DNA of 64,000 bases from Ailurus styani (taxonomy: Eukaryota > Chordata > Mammalia > Carnivora > Ailuridae), in the NCBI GenBank assembly GCA_002007465.1, contig LNAC01000108.1, forward strand, positions 1,378,741-1,442,740, given 5' to 3'. Of the stretch, positions 23,526-34,045 are shown in pieces. The position numbers and the translations under genes are program-made. Every line of letters begins with the position of its first letter. The first letter of the stretch is position 1. The notes beneath the pieces are model-generated. The model ran no database searches. It was not told the DNA's origin and saw only the letters and a program-made list of their open reading frames with translations.

Positions 23526-24059
23526 TTGGCAAAGATTTTTAAAACATAACACAGAAAGCATCAACTGTAATGGAAAAAATGTCAACAAATTGGATTCCAT
23601 GGAAGTTAATAATTTTTGCTCTTCCAAAGGCATTACTGTGAAAATGAAGAGATAATCCATAACCTAAAGAAAATATTTGCAAAGCATGGATCTGCTGAAG
23701 GACTTGTGTCTAGACTATGTGAAGAATTCTTATAGTTTAATAAGACAGATAACCCAATTTAAAAATGGCTAAAAGATTTGAACACTTTACCTAAGAAAAT
23801 ATTACAAGTAGAAAATAAGCATTTGAAAAGATGCTAAACATAATTTGTCATTAGGAAGGTGTAAACTGAAACCACAATGAGATACCACCACACTCCCACT
23901 GGACTACTAAAATTAGAAAGACTGAGCATACCAAGTGTTTGGGAAGATGTGGAGCACCTAAAATCCTCACACACTTCTGGTGAGAATGTAAAATAATGCA
24001 ATCATTTGGAAAACAGTTTGGCTTCTTCTTAAAAATTTTTTATGATTTTCTTTAAAAGT

Positions 24060-24252
24060 GGGGCGCCCAGGTAGCTCAGTCTGTTAAGCATCTGACTTGA
24101 TTTCAGCTCAGGTCATATCTCAGGGTTGTGGGATCAAACCCTGTATTGGGCTCTGTGCTCAGCATGGCATCTGCTTGACCCTCTCCCTCTGCTCCCCCTG
24201 CTCTCTCTCTCTCTCTCTCTCAAATAAATAAATAAAAATCTTAAAAAAAAAA
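24060..24252 (+). mobile_element. Can-SINE in L1, sense
   Basis: gggcgcccaggtagctcagt head, (ct)n body, (aaat)n tail. Confidence 0.9.
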
Positions 24253-24352
24253 GATCTTGTTAAAAGTTACGCACCTGCACTAAGATCCAGCCATTCCATT
24301 CCTGGGTGTTTACTCAAGCAAATGTCCAAAAGACTTGTAGGCAAATATTCGT

Positions 24353-25096
24353 AACTTCTTATTTGTTTGTTGTTGTTGTTTTCAATTCCAATACAATTAA
24401 CATACAGCATTATATTAGTTTCAGGTGTAAATATAGTGATTCAACAATTCTGTACATCATTTGGTACACTTGGTGCTCATCAAGATCAATGTATTCCTAA
24501 TCTCCTTCACCTATTTCACCCATCCCCCATATTTCACCACCAGTTTATTCTCTATATTTAAGAGTCTGGGCTTGCTTGTTTTTTTTGTTTATCTCGTTTT
24601 TCTTTGCTTTGCTTCTTAAATTCCACATATGAGTGAAATCCTATGGTTTTTTTCTTTCTCTGACTTATTTCACTTGGCATTATACCCTCCAGATACATCC
24701 ATTTTTTTTGCAAATGGCAAGATTTCATCCTCTTTTTATGGCTGAGTAATAGTCCATTGTATGTATGTATGAATCACATCCTCTTTATCGATTCATCTAT
24801 GGAAGAACACTTGGGTTGCTTCCATAATTTGACTATTGTAAGCAATGCTGCAATAAACATAGGGGTGCATATATATATATATTTTAATTTTTTTAAAGAT
24901 TTTTAAAATTTATTTGACAGAGAGAGAGAGAGATCACAAGTAGGCTGAGAGGCAGGCAGAGAGAGAGGAGGAAGCAGGCTTCCTGCCGAGCAGGGAGCCC
25001 GATCCGGGCCTCGATCCCAGGACCCTGAGTTCATGACCTGAGCGAAAGGCAGAGGCTTTAACCCACTGAGCCACCCAGGCACCCGCATATATATTT
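24353..25096 (-). mobile_element. Carnivore L1 3' end, antisense, inserted in older L1
   Basis: T-rich start, then caattaacatacagcattat and gagtaatagtccattgtatg, the complement of the carnivore L1 3' end; itself split by a SINE. Confidence 0.7.
24883..25084 (-). mobile_element. Can-SINE inside antisense L1
   Basis: Young subtype; gcatatatat repeated at both ends. Confidence 0.92.
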
Positions 25097-25637
25097 TTGA
25101 ATTAGTGTTTTCATCATAGCTGTTTTATTTCTAATGACCTAAAACTGAAAACAAGCCAAATGTCCATCAACGTGTGAATGAATAAACGGACGGTCATATA
25201 TCCAAGTAATGGAATACTGTTCAGCATTAAACATAGGGAATATTGATACGAGATGGGAGAGTAGCAAAATAATTATGGTAAGTGAAAGAAGTGGCCAAAA
25301 AAGTAATTTATTCTGGTTATATAAAATACTAGAAAATGAAAACTAAAACGTATGGTGACAGGAAGCAGATCAGTGTTGGGGTAGCAGGGAGGCCAGGAGG
25401 GATTAGAGGTAGCATTAGAAACGGCAACAGGAGACTTGAGAGTGATAGATACGTTCATTTTCTTGATTGTGGTGATAGATTCACCTGTGTAGGCTTACGT
25501 CCAAACTCATCGGATTGCACACTTCAAATATGTGCAGCTCACTGAGTATCAACTGAACCTCACTAGAACGTCATGGAGCAGGGGGGGATGCAAAAAAAAC
25601 AAGCTTTCAGGAGACGGGAGCAAAGCGAATGAGGCAT

Positions 25638-25644
25638 GGGGCGG
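25638..25644 (+). promoter_or_regulatory. GC box (Sp1-type)
   Basis: GGGGCGG followed by AGC; 39 bp upstream of the CCAAT box in the CpG-rich segment. Confidence 0.5.
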
Positions 25645-25652
25645 AGCTAGGC

Positions 25653-25664
25653 CGCGCATGCTCA
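25653..25664. promoter_or_regulatory. NRF1-like site
   Basis: CGCGCATGCTCA matches the NRF1 consensus YGCGCAYGCGCR at 11 of 12 positions. NRF1 sites are typical of CpG-island promoters. Confidence 0.5.
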
Positions 25665-25682
25665 GTTCGTCCTCCACGCTGA

Positions 25683-25689
25683 CCAATCA
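25683..25689 (+). promoter_or_regulatory. CCAAT box (NF-Y type)
   Basis: ACCAATCAG core, matching the NF-Y consensus well, 60 bp before the ATG at 25749. Confidence 0.55.
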
Positions 25690-25748
25690 GATCCCTGTTG
25701 GGCGACCCCTAGCACAGCTGCGGCGGCGTGCAGATCTGAGAGGACGCC

Positions 25749-25856
25749 ATGGCGCGTGGTATCTTTGCGAAACGCGACGTGTGGGACTGCTTGAAGCCAG
25801 CTAGGAATGCGGTGGCCTTTAATCGTGAGGACCCATGGGAGCCTTTGAAGGACTAA
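25749..25856 (+). CDS. Candidate 35-residue microprotein or upstream ORF, unrecognised
   Basis: The ATG sits in gacgccATGG, a near-perfect Kozak context, just downstream of the CpG-rich promoter motifs. The ORF runs 35 codons to TAA (25854-25856). It starts MARGIFAKRDVWDCLK and ends EDPWEPLKD: basic at the N-terminus, acidic with two further Trp-rich turns, no membrane segment. I do not recognise the family. Five bases downstream is CAG|GCAAGT, a possible GC splice donor, so it could be a complete small ORF in a first exon, that is, a uORF if the exon joins AGO1. It could also be chance: 35 codons is short. No function is proposed. Confidence 0.35.
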   Translation: MARGIFAKRDVWDCLKPARNAVAFNREDPWEPLKD

Positions 25857-26430
25857 ACCAGGCAAGTGGTGTAACCCGTGTTCAGTTTGAAATGCTGTTT
25901 TGAAGCTGTGTGGAAAATGGGCTCGAGAGTGGGGAACGCGGGAAGCTGTGGTATTTTTTTTTTCCTGTTGGTCTCCCCCTTCAACCGTGAACTCAAGGGA
26001 AAGGAGTCCTTCGCACTCGTCACTGAAGTGCGCCTTACGTGCGTCCCAGCCCTGTGGCTGGAGGTCAGTAAACTGTGGAGGGGGTCGACTAGCCTCAGGT
26101 CACACAGCTTGTGAGTAGGAGCCTGCACTCAAGTGTAGCGCTTTTTGACTTCGGACCCCGAGGCCTTTCTTTCTCAGCGCGAGGGAATATCTGGACGATA
26201 TCTGGGATTCATTTTGGGAATCATCCGTCTAGTCGATGCAACGAGTTTGCCAGCTCTGAAATGCCCGTCGTAAATCCTGAGGGATTTCGGAGACTGTGTG
26301 GAGGCGCTGGTGTGTTTTGGAAATGAAACAAGATTGAGTCAGCAGTTCTTAGGGCCCTTACTCTTTTCCAGGCTGTGAGTTCGGCACTGAACCTGTCGGT
26401 GAGGCGGGGAAGGGGGGTAGAGGATAGGGG

Positions 26431-26662
26431 NNNNNNNNNNNNNNNNNNNNNNNNNNNNNNNNNNNNNNNNNNNNNNNNNNNNNNNNNNNNNNNNNNNNNN
26501 NNNNNNNNNNNNNNNNNNNNNNNNNNNNNNNNNNNNNNNNNNNNNNNNNNNNNNNNNNNNNNNNNNNNNNNNNNNNNNNNNNNNNNNNNNNNNNNNNNNN
26601 NNNNNNNNNNNNNNNNNNNNNNNNNNNNNNNNNNNNNNNNNNNNNNNNNNNNNNNNNNNNNN
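26431..26662. other. Assembly gap (232 N)
   Basis: Run of N between a G-rich end (ggcggggaaggggggtag) and a T-run. The missing sequence lies at the right edge of the CpG-rich segment. Confidence 1.
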
Positions 26663-26875
26663 TTTTTTTTGTTTGTTTTTTAAATGGTCTCAGTGTGCTG
26701 AGCACAGAATGGCCCCTTTCTGGGCATTGGTGCCCTTTACGTCTGAGAAAGTTTTTTGTATTAGATCTTTGATGATTTCTTCTCCACTTCTCCACTTTTC
26801 CCCTCCACTTCCTCAACTGGATCTTTTATTGTTCAGTTGTGGAATCTAATGAATGGCTCTCTAATTTTCTTTTTC

Positions 26876-26918
26876 TTTCTTTTTTTTTTTAAGGTTTTAT
26901 TTATTTGACAGAGAGACA
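26876..26918 (-). mobile_element. Can-SINE fragment
   Basis: Only the T-rich end, aaggttttatttatttgaca and a short GA run remain. Confidence 0.6.
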
Positions 26919-26955
26919 TGTATATGATGGTGGTGCTTAGAAGAGGAAGATATGT

Positions 26956-27164
26956 TGGGGCTCCTGGGTGGCTCGGTCGTTAAGGGTCTGCCTTCAATTC
27001 AGGTCATGATCCCAGGGTCCTGGGATTGAGCCCGGCGTCCAGCTCCCTGCTTAGCAGGAAGCCTGCTTCTCCCTCTCCATTTCCCTCTCCTCCCCCTGCT
27101 TGTGTTCCCTCTCTTGCTCTCTCTCTGTCAAATAAATAAATAAAATCTTAAAAATAAAAAAAGG
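26956..27164 (+). mobile_element. Can-SINE, sense
   Basis: ggggctcctgggtggctcgg head, CT body. Target duplication ggaagatatgttg. Confidence 0.92.
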
Positions 27165-27991
27165 AAGATATGTTGAAAGAATGGTAAAAGTTTGCCCAGA
27201 TCTTCAAATTTACACCAGTCAGCTGAATGCCCATCTGGACTATATCCAACCTGACAGAAGCTGAAGGTTTATTCTGGGGAGGATAAAACAAAATCTTAGT
27301 CTGGGAGATATTAAGTACATTTGAGCTAAGGAGTACTGCACTGAAAATAGGCAGTGAGTGAATGTGTACACATTAAGTTGAGCCATCACTCTAAGCATTT
27401 TGTATTTATTAAACAATTTCATTCTCCCAACATCTGTATAGAGGTGGGCATTGTTTTTCTAAGATTTACAGATGAGAAAACAGATGAGGCACAGTGAAGC
27501 TAAATTGATTGTGTAAGATCACACAGATAATTATAAAAGAATATTTATAATGTATGTATGGTATAAAGAAGAATGCTATAATGAACACCTATTACCCTTA
27601 TCACAAAAAAAAAAAGGAAAAGAGAGGGAGAATATTACTTTTACCTTGTTTTTTTGTTGTTTTTAACTTAATCTTTCAAAATGTGTTTCTTCAAAATCCA
27701 GTCATATTTTTTCCTTTTAGTTGTAACTACCATCTTGAAACTTGGGTTTGCCATTCCCTTGCTTTTCTATATTGTTTAAAATATATAATTGTACCCTTAA
27801 ACCATATAGTTTACTTTTGCGTATTTTTAACTACTGCGTAGACTCATATTGTATGCATTATTCTGTAGCTTGTTTTGTCACTAAATATCATGTTTCTGAG
27901 ACTTATATATAGCCTACTTTATTCTACTATGGATGGAGTTAGTGTTTTTAATATTTAGAATATTGAAAATAATAAACAGTGCTATTTAGAT

Positions 27992-28170
27992 TCTTTTTTT
28001 TCTAAGATTTTATTTATTTATTTGAGAGAGTGAGCAAGAGAGAGCGGGGGCAGAGGGAGAGGGAGAAGCAGGCTCTTCTTTGCTGAGGAAGGAGCCCAAT
28101 GTAGGGCTCTATCCCAGGACTCTGGGATGGTGACCTGAGCTGACTTAACCGACTGAACCATCCAGGTGCT
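27992..28170 (-). mobile_element. Can-SINE, antisense
   Basis: GA body, ends gaaccatccaggtgcttc; flanks gctatttagattctt / gctgcttagattctt. Confidence 0.88.
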
Positions 28171-28287
28171 TCTGCTGCTTAGATTCTTATGCATATCTGC
28201 TCTTGGTGAAAGCAGAAGTTTCTCTGGACCAAAATTTCTGGGTTATAGGTTATGCACATTTTCAGCTTTACAAGATAGTGTGGGTTT

Positions 28288-28455
28288 TTTTGTTTTTTTT
28301 AAAGATTTTATTTATTTATTTGACAGAGAGAGAGAGAGAGAGATCACAAGTAGGCAGAGAGGCAGGCAGAGAGAGGAGGAAGCAGGCTCCCCAATGAGCA
28401 GAGAGCCCTGAGCCGAAAGCAGAGGCTTTAACCCACTGAGCCACCCAGGCGCCCT
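28288..28455 (-). mobile_element. Can-SINE with internal deletion
   Basis: Young body runs from agagagccc straight to tgagccgaaag; about 40 bp (normally catgacc/ctcgatcccaggaccctg region) are missing. Confidence 0.9.
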
Positions 28456-28614
28456 GTTTTATTTCTTTCTTTCTAGTCTTCTAACTTTTCTTTTATTCCC
28501 ACTGTACTGGCTGGACCTCCAGTACAATGCTGAAATAAGTAAGGGCCTATTTCTCTTGGTCCTGATTTTAAAGAGAATGCTTCTGATGTTTTACTATTAA
28601 GAACAGAGTTTGTT

Positions 28615-28808
28615 GGGGGGCCTGGGTGGCTCAGTTGGTTAAGCATCAGCCTTTAGCTCAGGTCATGATCCCAGGATCCTGGGATAAAACCCTACCTCAG
28701 GCTTCCTGCTCAGTGGAGAGCCTGCTTCTCCCTCACCTGCTGACTGCCACTCTGCCTACTTGTGCTATCTCTCTCTGTCAAATAAATAAATAAAATCTTA
28801 GAAAAAAA
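28615..28808 (+). mobile_element. Can-SINE, sense
   Basis: ggggggcctgggtggctcag head; (aaat)n tail. Confidence 0.9.
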
Positions 28809-28939
28809 GAGTAAAGTTTGTATTTTGTAATTGTTCTATCTGGATGATAGGTATATAATGGGTACCTGGGAATTCATTATACTAGTCACTCTCCTTTTGT
28901 GTGTGTTGGAACATTTTCACAATATAATATTAATTTATT

Positions 28940-29133
28940 TCTTTAAAGATTTGTGTATTTATTTTAGAGAGAGAGAGCATGAGTGAGAGGGGCATAGGGA
29001 GAGGGAGAAAATCTCAAGCAGTCTCCATGCCCAGTGCGCAGAGTCCAACTCCGGGCTTGATCTTAAGAGCCTGAGATCACAACCTGAGCTGAAGCCAAGA
29101 GTCAGATGTCTGACTGAGCCACCCAGACACCCC
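28940..29133 (-). mobile_element. Can-SINE, antisense
   Basis: Flanked by ataatattaattta on both sides; ends gccacccagacacccc. Confidence 0.9.
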
Positions 29134-29182
29134 TATAATATTAATTTAAACAGTGTTTGCTGCAGGGTTTTAGTAGATACCT

Positions 29183-29310
29183 TAAAAAAAAAAAAGGCTC
29201 CACGCCCAGTATGGAGCCCAACACGGAGCTTGAACTCACAGTCCTGAGATCAAGACCTGAGCTGAGTTCAAGAGTTGGATGCTTAACTGATTAAATGACC
29301 CAGGTGCCCC
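29183..29310 (-). mobile_element. Can-SINE, old short type
   Basis: Flanked by ttagtagata(a)cctt; ends gacccaggtgcccc. Confidence 0.85.
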
Positions 29311-29369
29311 TTAGTAGATAACCTTTTAAAAGTTTAAGAAACCGCTTCTTCTCGGTTTGCTGAGATTTT

Positions 29370-29563
29370 TTAAAGGTTTATTTATTTATTAGAGAAAGAG
29401 AGCAAGCAGGGAGAGGGGCAAAAGGACAGGGAGAGAGAATCCTCAAATAGACTCCCTGCTGAGCTCAAAGCCTATGCAGGGCTTGGTCCCAGGACCCTGA
29501 GATCATGACCCCAGCAGAAATCCAGAGTTGGCCACTTAACTAGCTAAGCCACCCAGGGACACC
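29370..29563 (-). mobile_element. Can-SINE, antisense
   Basis: GA body; ends agccacccagggacacc. Confidence 0.88.
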
Positions 29564-29617
29564 TAGGATTCTTTTTAAATCATGAATAGATGTTGAATTT
29601 TATTAAGTGAGTTTTCT

Positions 29618-29805
29618 TTTCTTTTTTTAAGATTTTTTTTTCTTTTGGTGGGGAGGGGTAAGAGGGAGGGGGAGAGAGAGAGAATCTCAAGCAGGGTGCA
29701 TGCCCTGCATGGAGCCTGACTGGGTTTGATCTCATGACCCTGAAATCATGACCTGAGCTGAATCAGAAGCTGGTCACATAGCCTACTGAACCACCCAGGC
29801 ACCCC
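29618..29805 (-). mobile_element. Can-SINE, antisense
   Basis: GA body; ends gaaccacccaggcacccc. Shares one outer duplication (attaagtgaNttttct) with the next copy. Confidence 0.88.
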
Positions 29806-29920
29806 TTTTTTAAGATTTTTTTTTTAATTTTTAAGTAGCCTTGCATCCAATGTGGAGCTCGAACTCACAACCCCGAGATCAAGTGTCACATGCTCACCCA
29901 CTGAGCCAGCCAGGTGCCCC
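29806..29920 (-). mobile_element. Can-SINE, old short type, tandem
   Basis: cttgcatccaatgtggagct ... gagccagccaggtgcccc, abutting the preceding SINE. Confidence 0.85.
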
Positions 29921-31496
29921 ATTAAGTGATTTTTCTGCATCTGTAAGGTGGTCATATTGGTTTTGTCCTTTAACCCAAATTTGCAGATTTTCTAATGTTA
30001 AATTACCTTGCATTCTTGGGATAAGTATAGTTTGGTCATGAGATACATATATTTAGATATAAATCTGGTTTCCCTTTTATTTTTAATTTTTACATCCGTG
30101 TTCATGACAGACTACCCTATAATAATTCCTTTCCTGTATAGCCTTTGTTGGTTTTGGTATCAAGTTTATGTTAACTTGGGGAGTATTCCATTTTTTCTTC
30201 TCTGGAAAAGTTTGTATAAGACTCAAATGATCTGTTATTCCTTGAATGTTTGGCAGAACTCTCCTTTAAAACCATTTGATACATTTTTGTTTTGTGGGAA
30301 GATTTTAAACTACTGATTCAATTTCTTTAATCACTGTAGAGGCATTTAATGGTTTGAAAGTTCTTTTTCTATTCTCTTCCATTTCTTTTTTAAATGGCTT
30401 TTTTTGGACATTTTATTATATATGATTACCAATGTCTAAAGTAAATCAACACCTTTATCTTTGTCCTAAACAGTAGGAATCCTTTAGGACGGGTTAATTC
30501 TTATCACCCTGTCTCCCAACTTATATGCCAGTGGCCAATATTTTAGTTCTGTCTTGTTAAAGAAATAACTCTATCTTTGTTGACAAATGATATAAAATAG
30601 TTACCATCTCTTTTTATTATTATTGTGTCTTACAGCAACCTATTATTTTTGTTCCAAGCACTTACTTTGAAATATATATAAACTTTGTCTATTGTCTGTG
30701 CTACTGTTATCTTTATGAGAGCAAGGAGCTACATGTTTACTTTGTTCACTAACTGGTAAGTATTGAGTAAATGTGTGTTGAATGGGTGAATTTATATTTA
30801 TATTTTGGAAAGATCACTCTGTTCATTCATTAGAGAATGAATCTGAGGGTGCAAGACTAGATGTAGGGAGTTAGGAGGCTGTTGCACTTAATCTAGGCAA
30901 GGGTAAGTGGTGAGCTGGACTTGCACAATAGTCAGAGATAGAGAAAAATAAAGAGGATTGAAAGATATTAGGAAGTAGAATCCACAGGATTTTATTACTA
31001 TTTCAATATGAGGGCATGAATTAAGTGGTATTTTTAGGGTTTTGTCTTTGCTTTATTCTCTCTCTATGTAACATACCCTCTGTGAGAGTCTCACTGGTTC
31101 TTTTTTTTTTTTTAAGGTTTCAGATTAACTTTATTTCAAATAAATGTGGACCTTTTAAGTGTAACGTCTTTTCTGGATTGCACACACCACATGTTCAACC
31201 ATGTATGAGACATCTGTACTAGGATACCTTGCAGGCACCCAAGCTCAATATGTCAAAAACCACACTAATACTCTTTTTGTTGTTGTTGTGCTTTAAAAAA
31301 TTTTTTTCTTTTATTTTGAGGGTTTTTTTCTTCGGGAACATTTAACAAGACATTTACCCTCTTTTACCAAATTTTAAGTGTACAATATTGTTAGCTGTAG
31401 GATCTGTGTTGTACAGTCTCTTTTCTAGAACTTACTCCTCTTTCATAACTGAAATTTTATTTTTAAAATTTAAATTCAATTAATTAACATATATAT

Positions 31497-31666
31497 ATTT
31501 TTTAAAGATTTTATTTATTTGACAGAAAGAGAGATCACAAGCAGGCAGAGAGGCAGTCAGAGAGAGGGGGAAGCAGGCTCCCCGATGTGGGACTTGATCC
31601 CAGGACCCTGAGATCATGACCTGAGCCAAAGGCAGAGGCTTAACCCACTGAGCCACCCAGGTGCCC
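31497..31666 (-). mobile_element. Can-SINE, antisense
   Basis: Young body, flanked by attaacatata repeats; sits in an antisense L1 scrap. Confidence 0.92.
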
Positions 31667-33119
31667 ATTAACATATAATATATTACTAGCTTCAGAGCCA
31701 CACTTATTTTCTTGCTAAACCTATTCCTCCTCTAGTGTTTTCAGTCTCAAGGTATGTCACCACCAACCTCTTACTTGCTCAAGCCAGAAACCTATTAGGA
31801 GGTGGCTCTTGGAGCCCAGCCTGGTCCAGGAGATATGGATATAATTATCTGCCCTTTAAAGGGTATGGCTCTTTTTCTGTTTTTATTCACTATTTTTAAA
31901 AGGTTAAGGGAAAATAAAACCATGAGAAGAGAAAACAAGGGCCTGCCCAGGAATAGAGCAGAGGATCATAGGAATTATCATGTACTCACCACCTATAAAT
32001 ACTAAGCTCTGTGCTTGGTGTTTGCCATTTATTAATTAATTTAATCCTCCCGCAACTCTATGAGATTTTTACAGATGAGAAAATTACAATTAATAATGGT
32101 ACTATGGCTTGCTCAAGGTCATACATCCACATATGGTAGAGCTGAGATTTGGCCTAGGTTTATCTGATTCTAAGGGTTTCAGTATGTAACTGGGTGGAAT
32201 TAGAAGTCAAAAAACAGAAACATCATTATGAGGGTCGATAAAGATTGCCACATTGTTTTTCATAGGATCATACTGGTATAAAATGCCACTGTACCAGTTC
32301 CATCACAATATCTTTATCATTAAGTAGGTAATAAGATTTTTCAAAATTAATGGGTATATAATTATTTTTCTATGTTGACTTTCTTTAGAATTAATGATAA
32401 TTATATAGTCCTACTTGTACAGACTATCTTTTCCTCGGCCCACTGATATACTGAGGCTATATTTATTGTAAGCATTTTTCCATTGAGCCCCCTTATGGAG
32501 GTGAAGGAAGATAGTAGGAATTAATTCTGCCCCTATCTTTACCACTAATCAACAGCGTGGTAACATCCATCCAGATAGATTCTGGGTTGAAAGTTGAATT
32601 GTTAGTTTACATTTTCTAAGAGGTAAAGATAGGACACCACAGTCTGACTATCATCTTCAGGGTTCATTTGTTATAGTAAATTTATATCTACTTTTATATC
32701 GAAGAGGATGCCTTTCTTGGTCATGCCTGACTTCAATATCCTAGAATTCTCTTCCCAGACTTGGATGTTCCTAAGATTCTCCAACCAGTTCAGGGCTAGC
32801 CTGTCCAGAGGGATCTCCTGTTCTGCTAGGTCATGTTTAGGTTTTGGGGACCTCCATCTGGGTCAATTCATCTCCAACCTGGGTGGAAATGAACTATGAA
32901 TCTGGATGGAACTGCGCTGTGAGAATGCCTTGGGTGTCAGAACCAGGGACAGCTCCTTCTGTCCCTCCCCCCTGCTGCCCCTCCCCTGGGCTGGGGAGAG
33001 AGTGGGCAGATTTGAGCATATATACTTCTCTAGGCTCTTCTCATTGTTCCCGCTCCCATGTTTATGCTATGATATTACTACTGATAGTTCCTGGAATATG
33101 TGCTGTTTCTCACCTTAAT

Positions 33120-33330
33120 GCTGTCTGCTAATGTTGCTTTGTATGTCTTCCTCTCATCCTTCCTTTGCCTGGCTAATTCCTGCTCACCCTCCCAGGCCTG
33201 TTTAAGGGTATCTCTTCTAGGAAACCTACCCTGATTATTCCAGACTGCGTTAGATATGTAGCTTCTTAGTTCCCATGATACTCATGTTGCCTCTGTCATT
33301 ACACTCAGAATTGTATTGAAATGATCATCT
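33120..33330. repeat. L2-like fragment
   Basis: ctaggaaacctaccctgatt ... ttagttcccatgatactcat ... cagaattgtattgaaatgat, matching L2 3' wording. Confidence 0.4.
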
Positions 33331-33601
33331 GTGTTGTCCAATACAGTAGCCTCTAGCCACATGTATCAAACACTTGAGATGTTTTTTGTCTGAACTGAGA
33401 TGTGCTACAAGTGTAAAATACACACCAGATTTCAGACTTACATAAAAAAGGAATGTAAAATATTAATATTTTTTATATTTATGACATGTTAAAATATTTT
33501 TGGATTAAACAAAATGTATTAAAATTGATTTCACCTGCTTTTTATTTTTTATAATGTGGCTACTTGAAAATCTAAAATTATATATGTATCTCACATGATA
33601 T

Positions 33602-33732
33602 ATTTTTTAAAGATTTTATTCATTTGACACAGAGAGATCACAAGTAGGCAGAGATGCAGGCAGAGAGAGAAGGAAACAGACTCCCTGCTCAGCAGGACCC
33701 TGAGATCATGACCTGAGCCACCCAGATGCCCT
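33602..33732 (-). mobile_element. Can-SINE with internal deletions
   Basis: Young body but only ~130 bp; gap after ctcagca and before gccacccagatgccc. acatgatat repeats flank it. Confidence 0.88.
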
Positions 33733-34045
33733 TACATGATATTTCTATTTGATAGCACTGATCTATATATTTATCTCTTCCTAGGGGTAGGGACTTAGCA
33801 GAATCCATCCTTACCTCTTCATATTTCTGGAGTGCAATATGTGGGGATGGGTGGGGATACCTGATGCTAGTCCTCAGAACTTGGGACTGGAGTAGCAAGG
33901 GTCTAAAAGACATTATTGCCTTATTTGGTTTTTCCATTTGGGAGCTTGGCCTCTCTCTACATAAGCTTTTTATATGTCTCTTTATTGGTTCTTACAGAGT
34001 TTCTCAATCACAAATATATCGTATTAAATTTATTTCTAAGTATTT

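Larger units (their letters stand above)
14706..25600. other. AGO4-AGO1 spacer, transposon-rich
   Basis: No coding exon is recognised. 15.76-18.3 kb is mostly unique or very old repeat sequence, with a MIR-like piece near 17770-17900. 18.3-25.6 kb is nearly all L1, MaLR-like LTR and SINE, annotated separately. Confidence 0.7.
22050..25600 (+). mobile_element. Old L1 (ORF2 end and 3'UTR), sense, with five nested insertions
   Basis: Pieces 22050-22441, 23052-23416, 23526-24059, 24253-24352 and 25097-25600 follow L1 ORF2 and 3'UTR order: atcaagacagtgtggtattg, aaccacaatgagatacca, aaatgtccatcaacgtgtga, ending in an A-rich stretch. ORF2 is broken. Insertions are an LTR, three SINEs and a younger antisense L1 end. 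Confidence 0.75.
25620..26430 (+). promoter_or_regulatory. CpG-rich promoter-like segment about 13 kb upstream of AGO1 exon 1
   Basis: CpG dinucleotides are common (roughly 40 by eye in 800 bp) while both flanks are CpG-poor. Motifs in order: GC box GGGGCGG (25638-25644), NRF1-like CGCGCATGCTCA (25653-25664, one mismatch to the palindromic consensus), CCAATCA (25683-25689, NF-Y type). A 35-codon ORF with an ideal start context begins 60 bp after the CCAAT box. This is the layout of a housekeeping promoter and first exon. It could be an alternative AGO1 promoter, which the distance to exon 1 would suit (I recall human AGO1 having an annotated start at a similar distance), or a separate transcript on either strand. 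It is cut on the right by an assembly gap. Confidence 0.6.
29150..30430 (-). mobile_element. L1 ORF2 fragment, antisense, split by SINEs
   Basis: Between SINEs the + strand reads the complement of L1 ORF2 in order: gggttttagtagatac, gtttgctgagattttt, atgaatagatgttgaatttt, ttctgcatctgtaaggtggt, ccttgcattcttgggataag. Reading frames are broken. Confidence 0.65.

Noticed and set aside
25532..25804. 90-codon ORF overlapping the 35-codon candidate in another frame
   Set aside because: It begins inside the L1 3' end and runs through promoter motifs; its start context is weaker and its sequence is L1-derived at the N-terminus.
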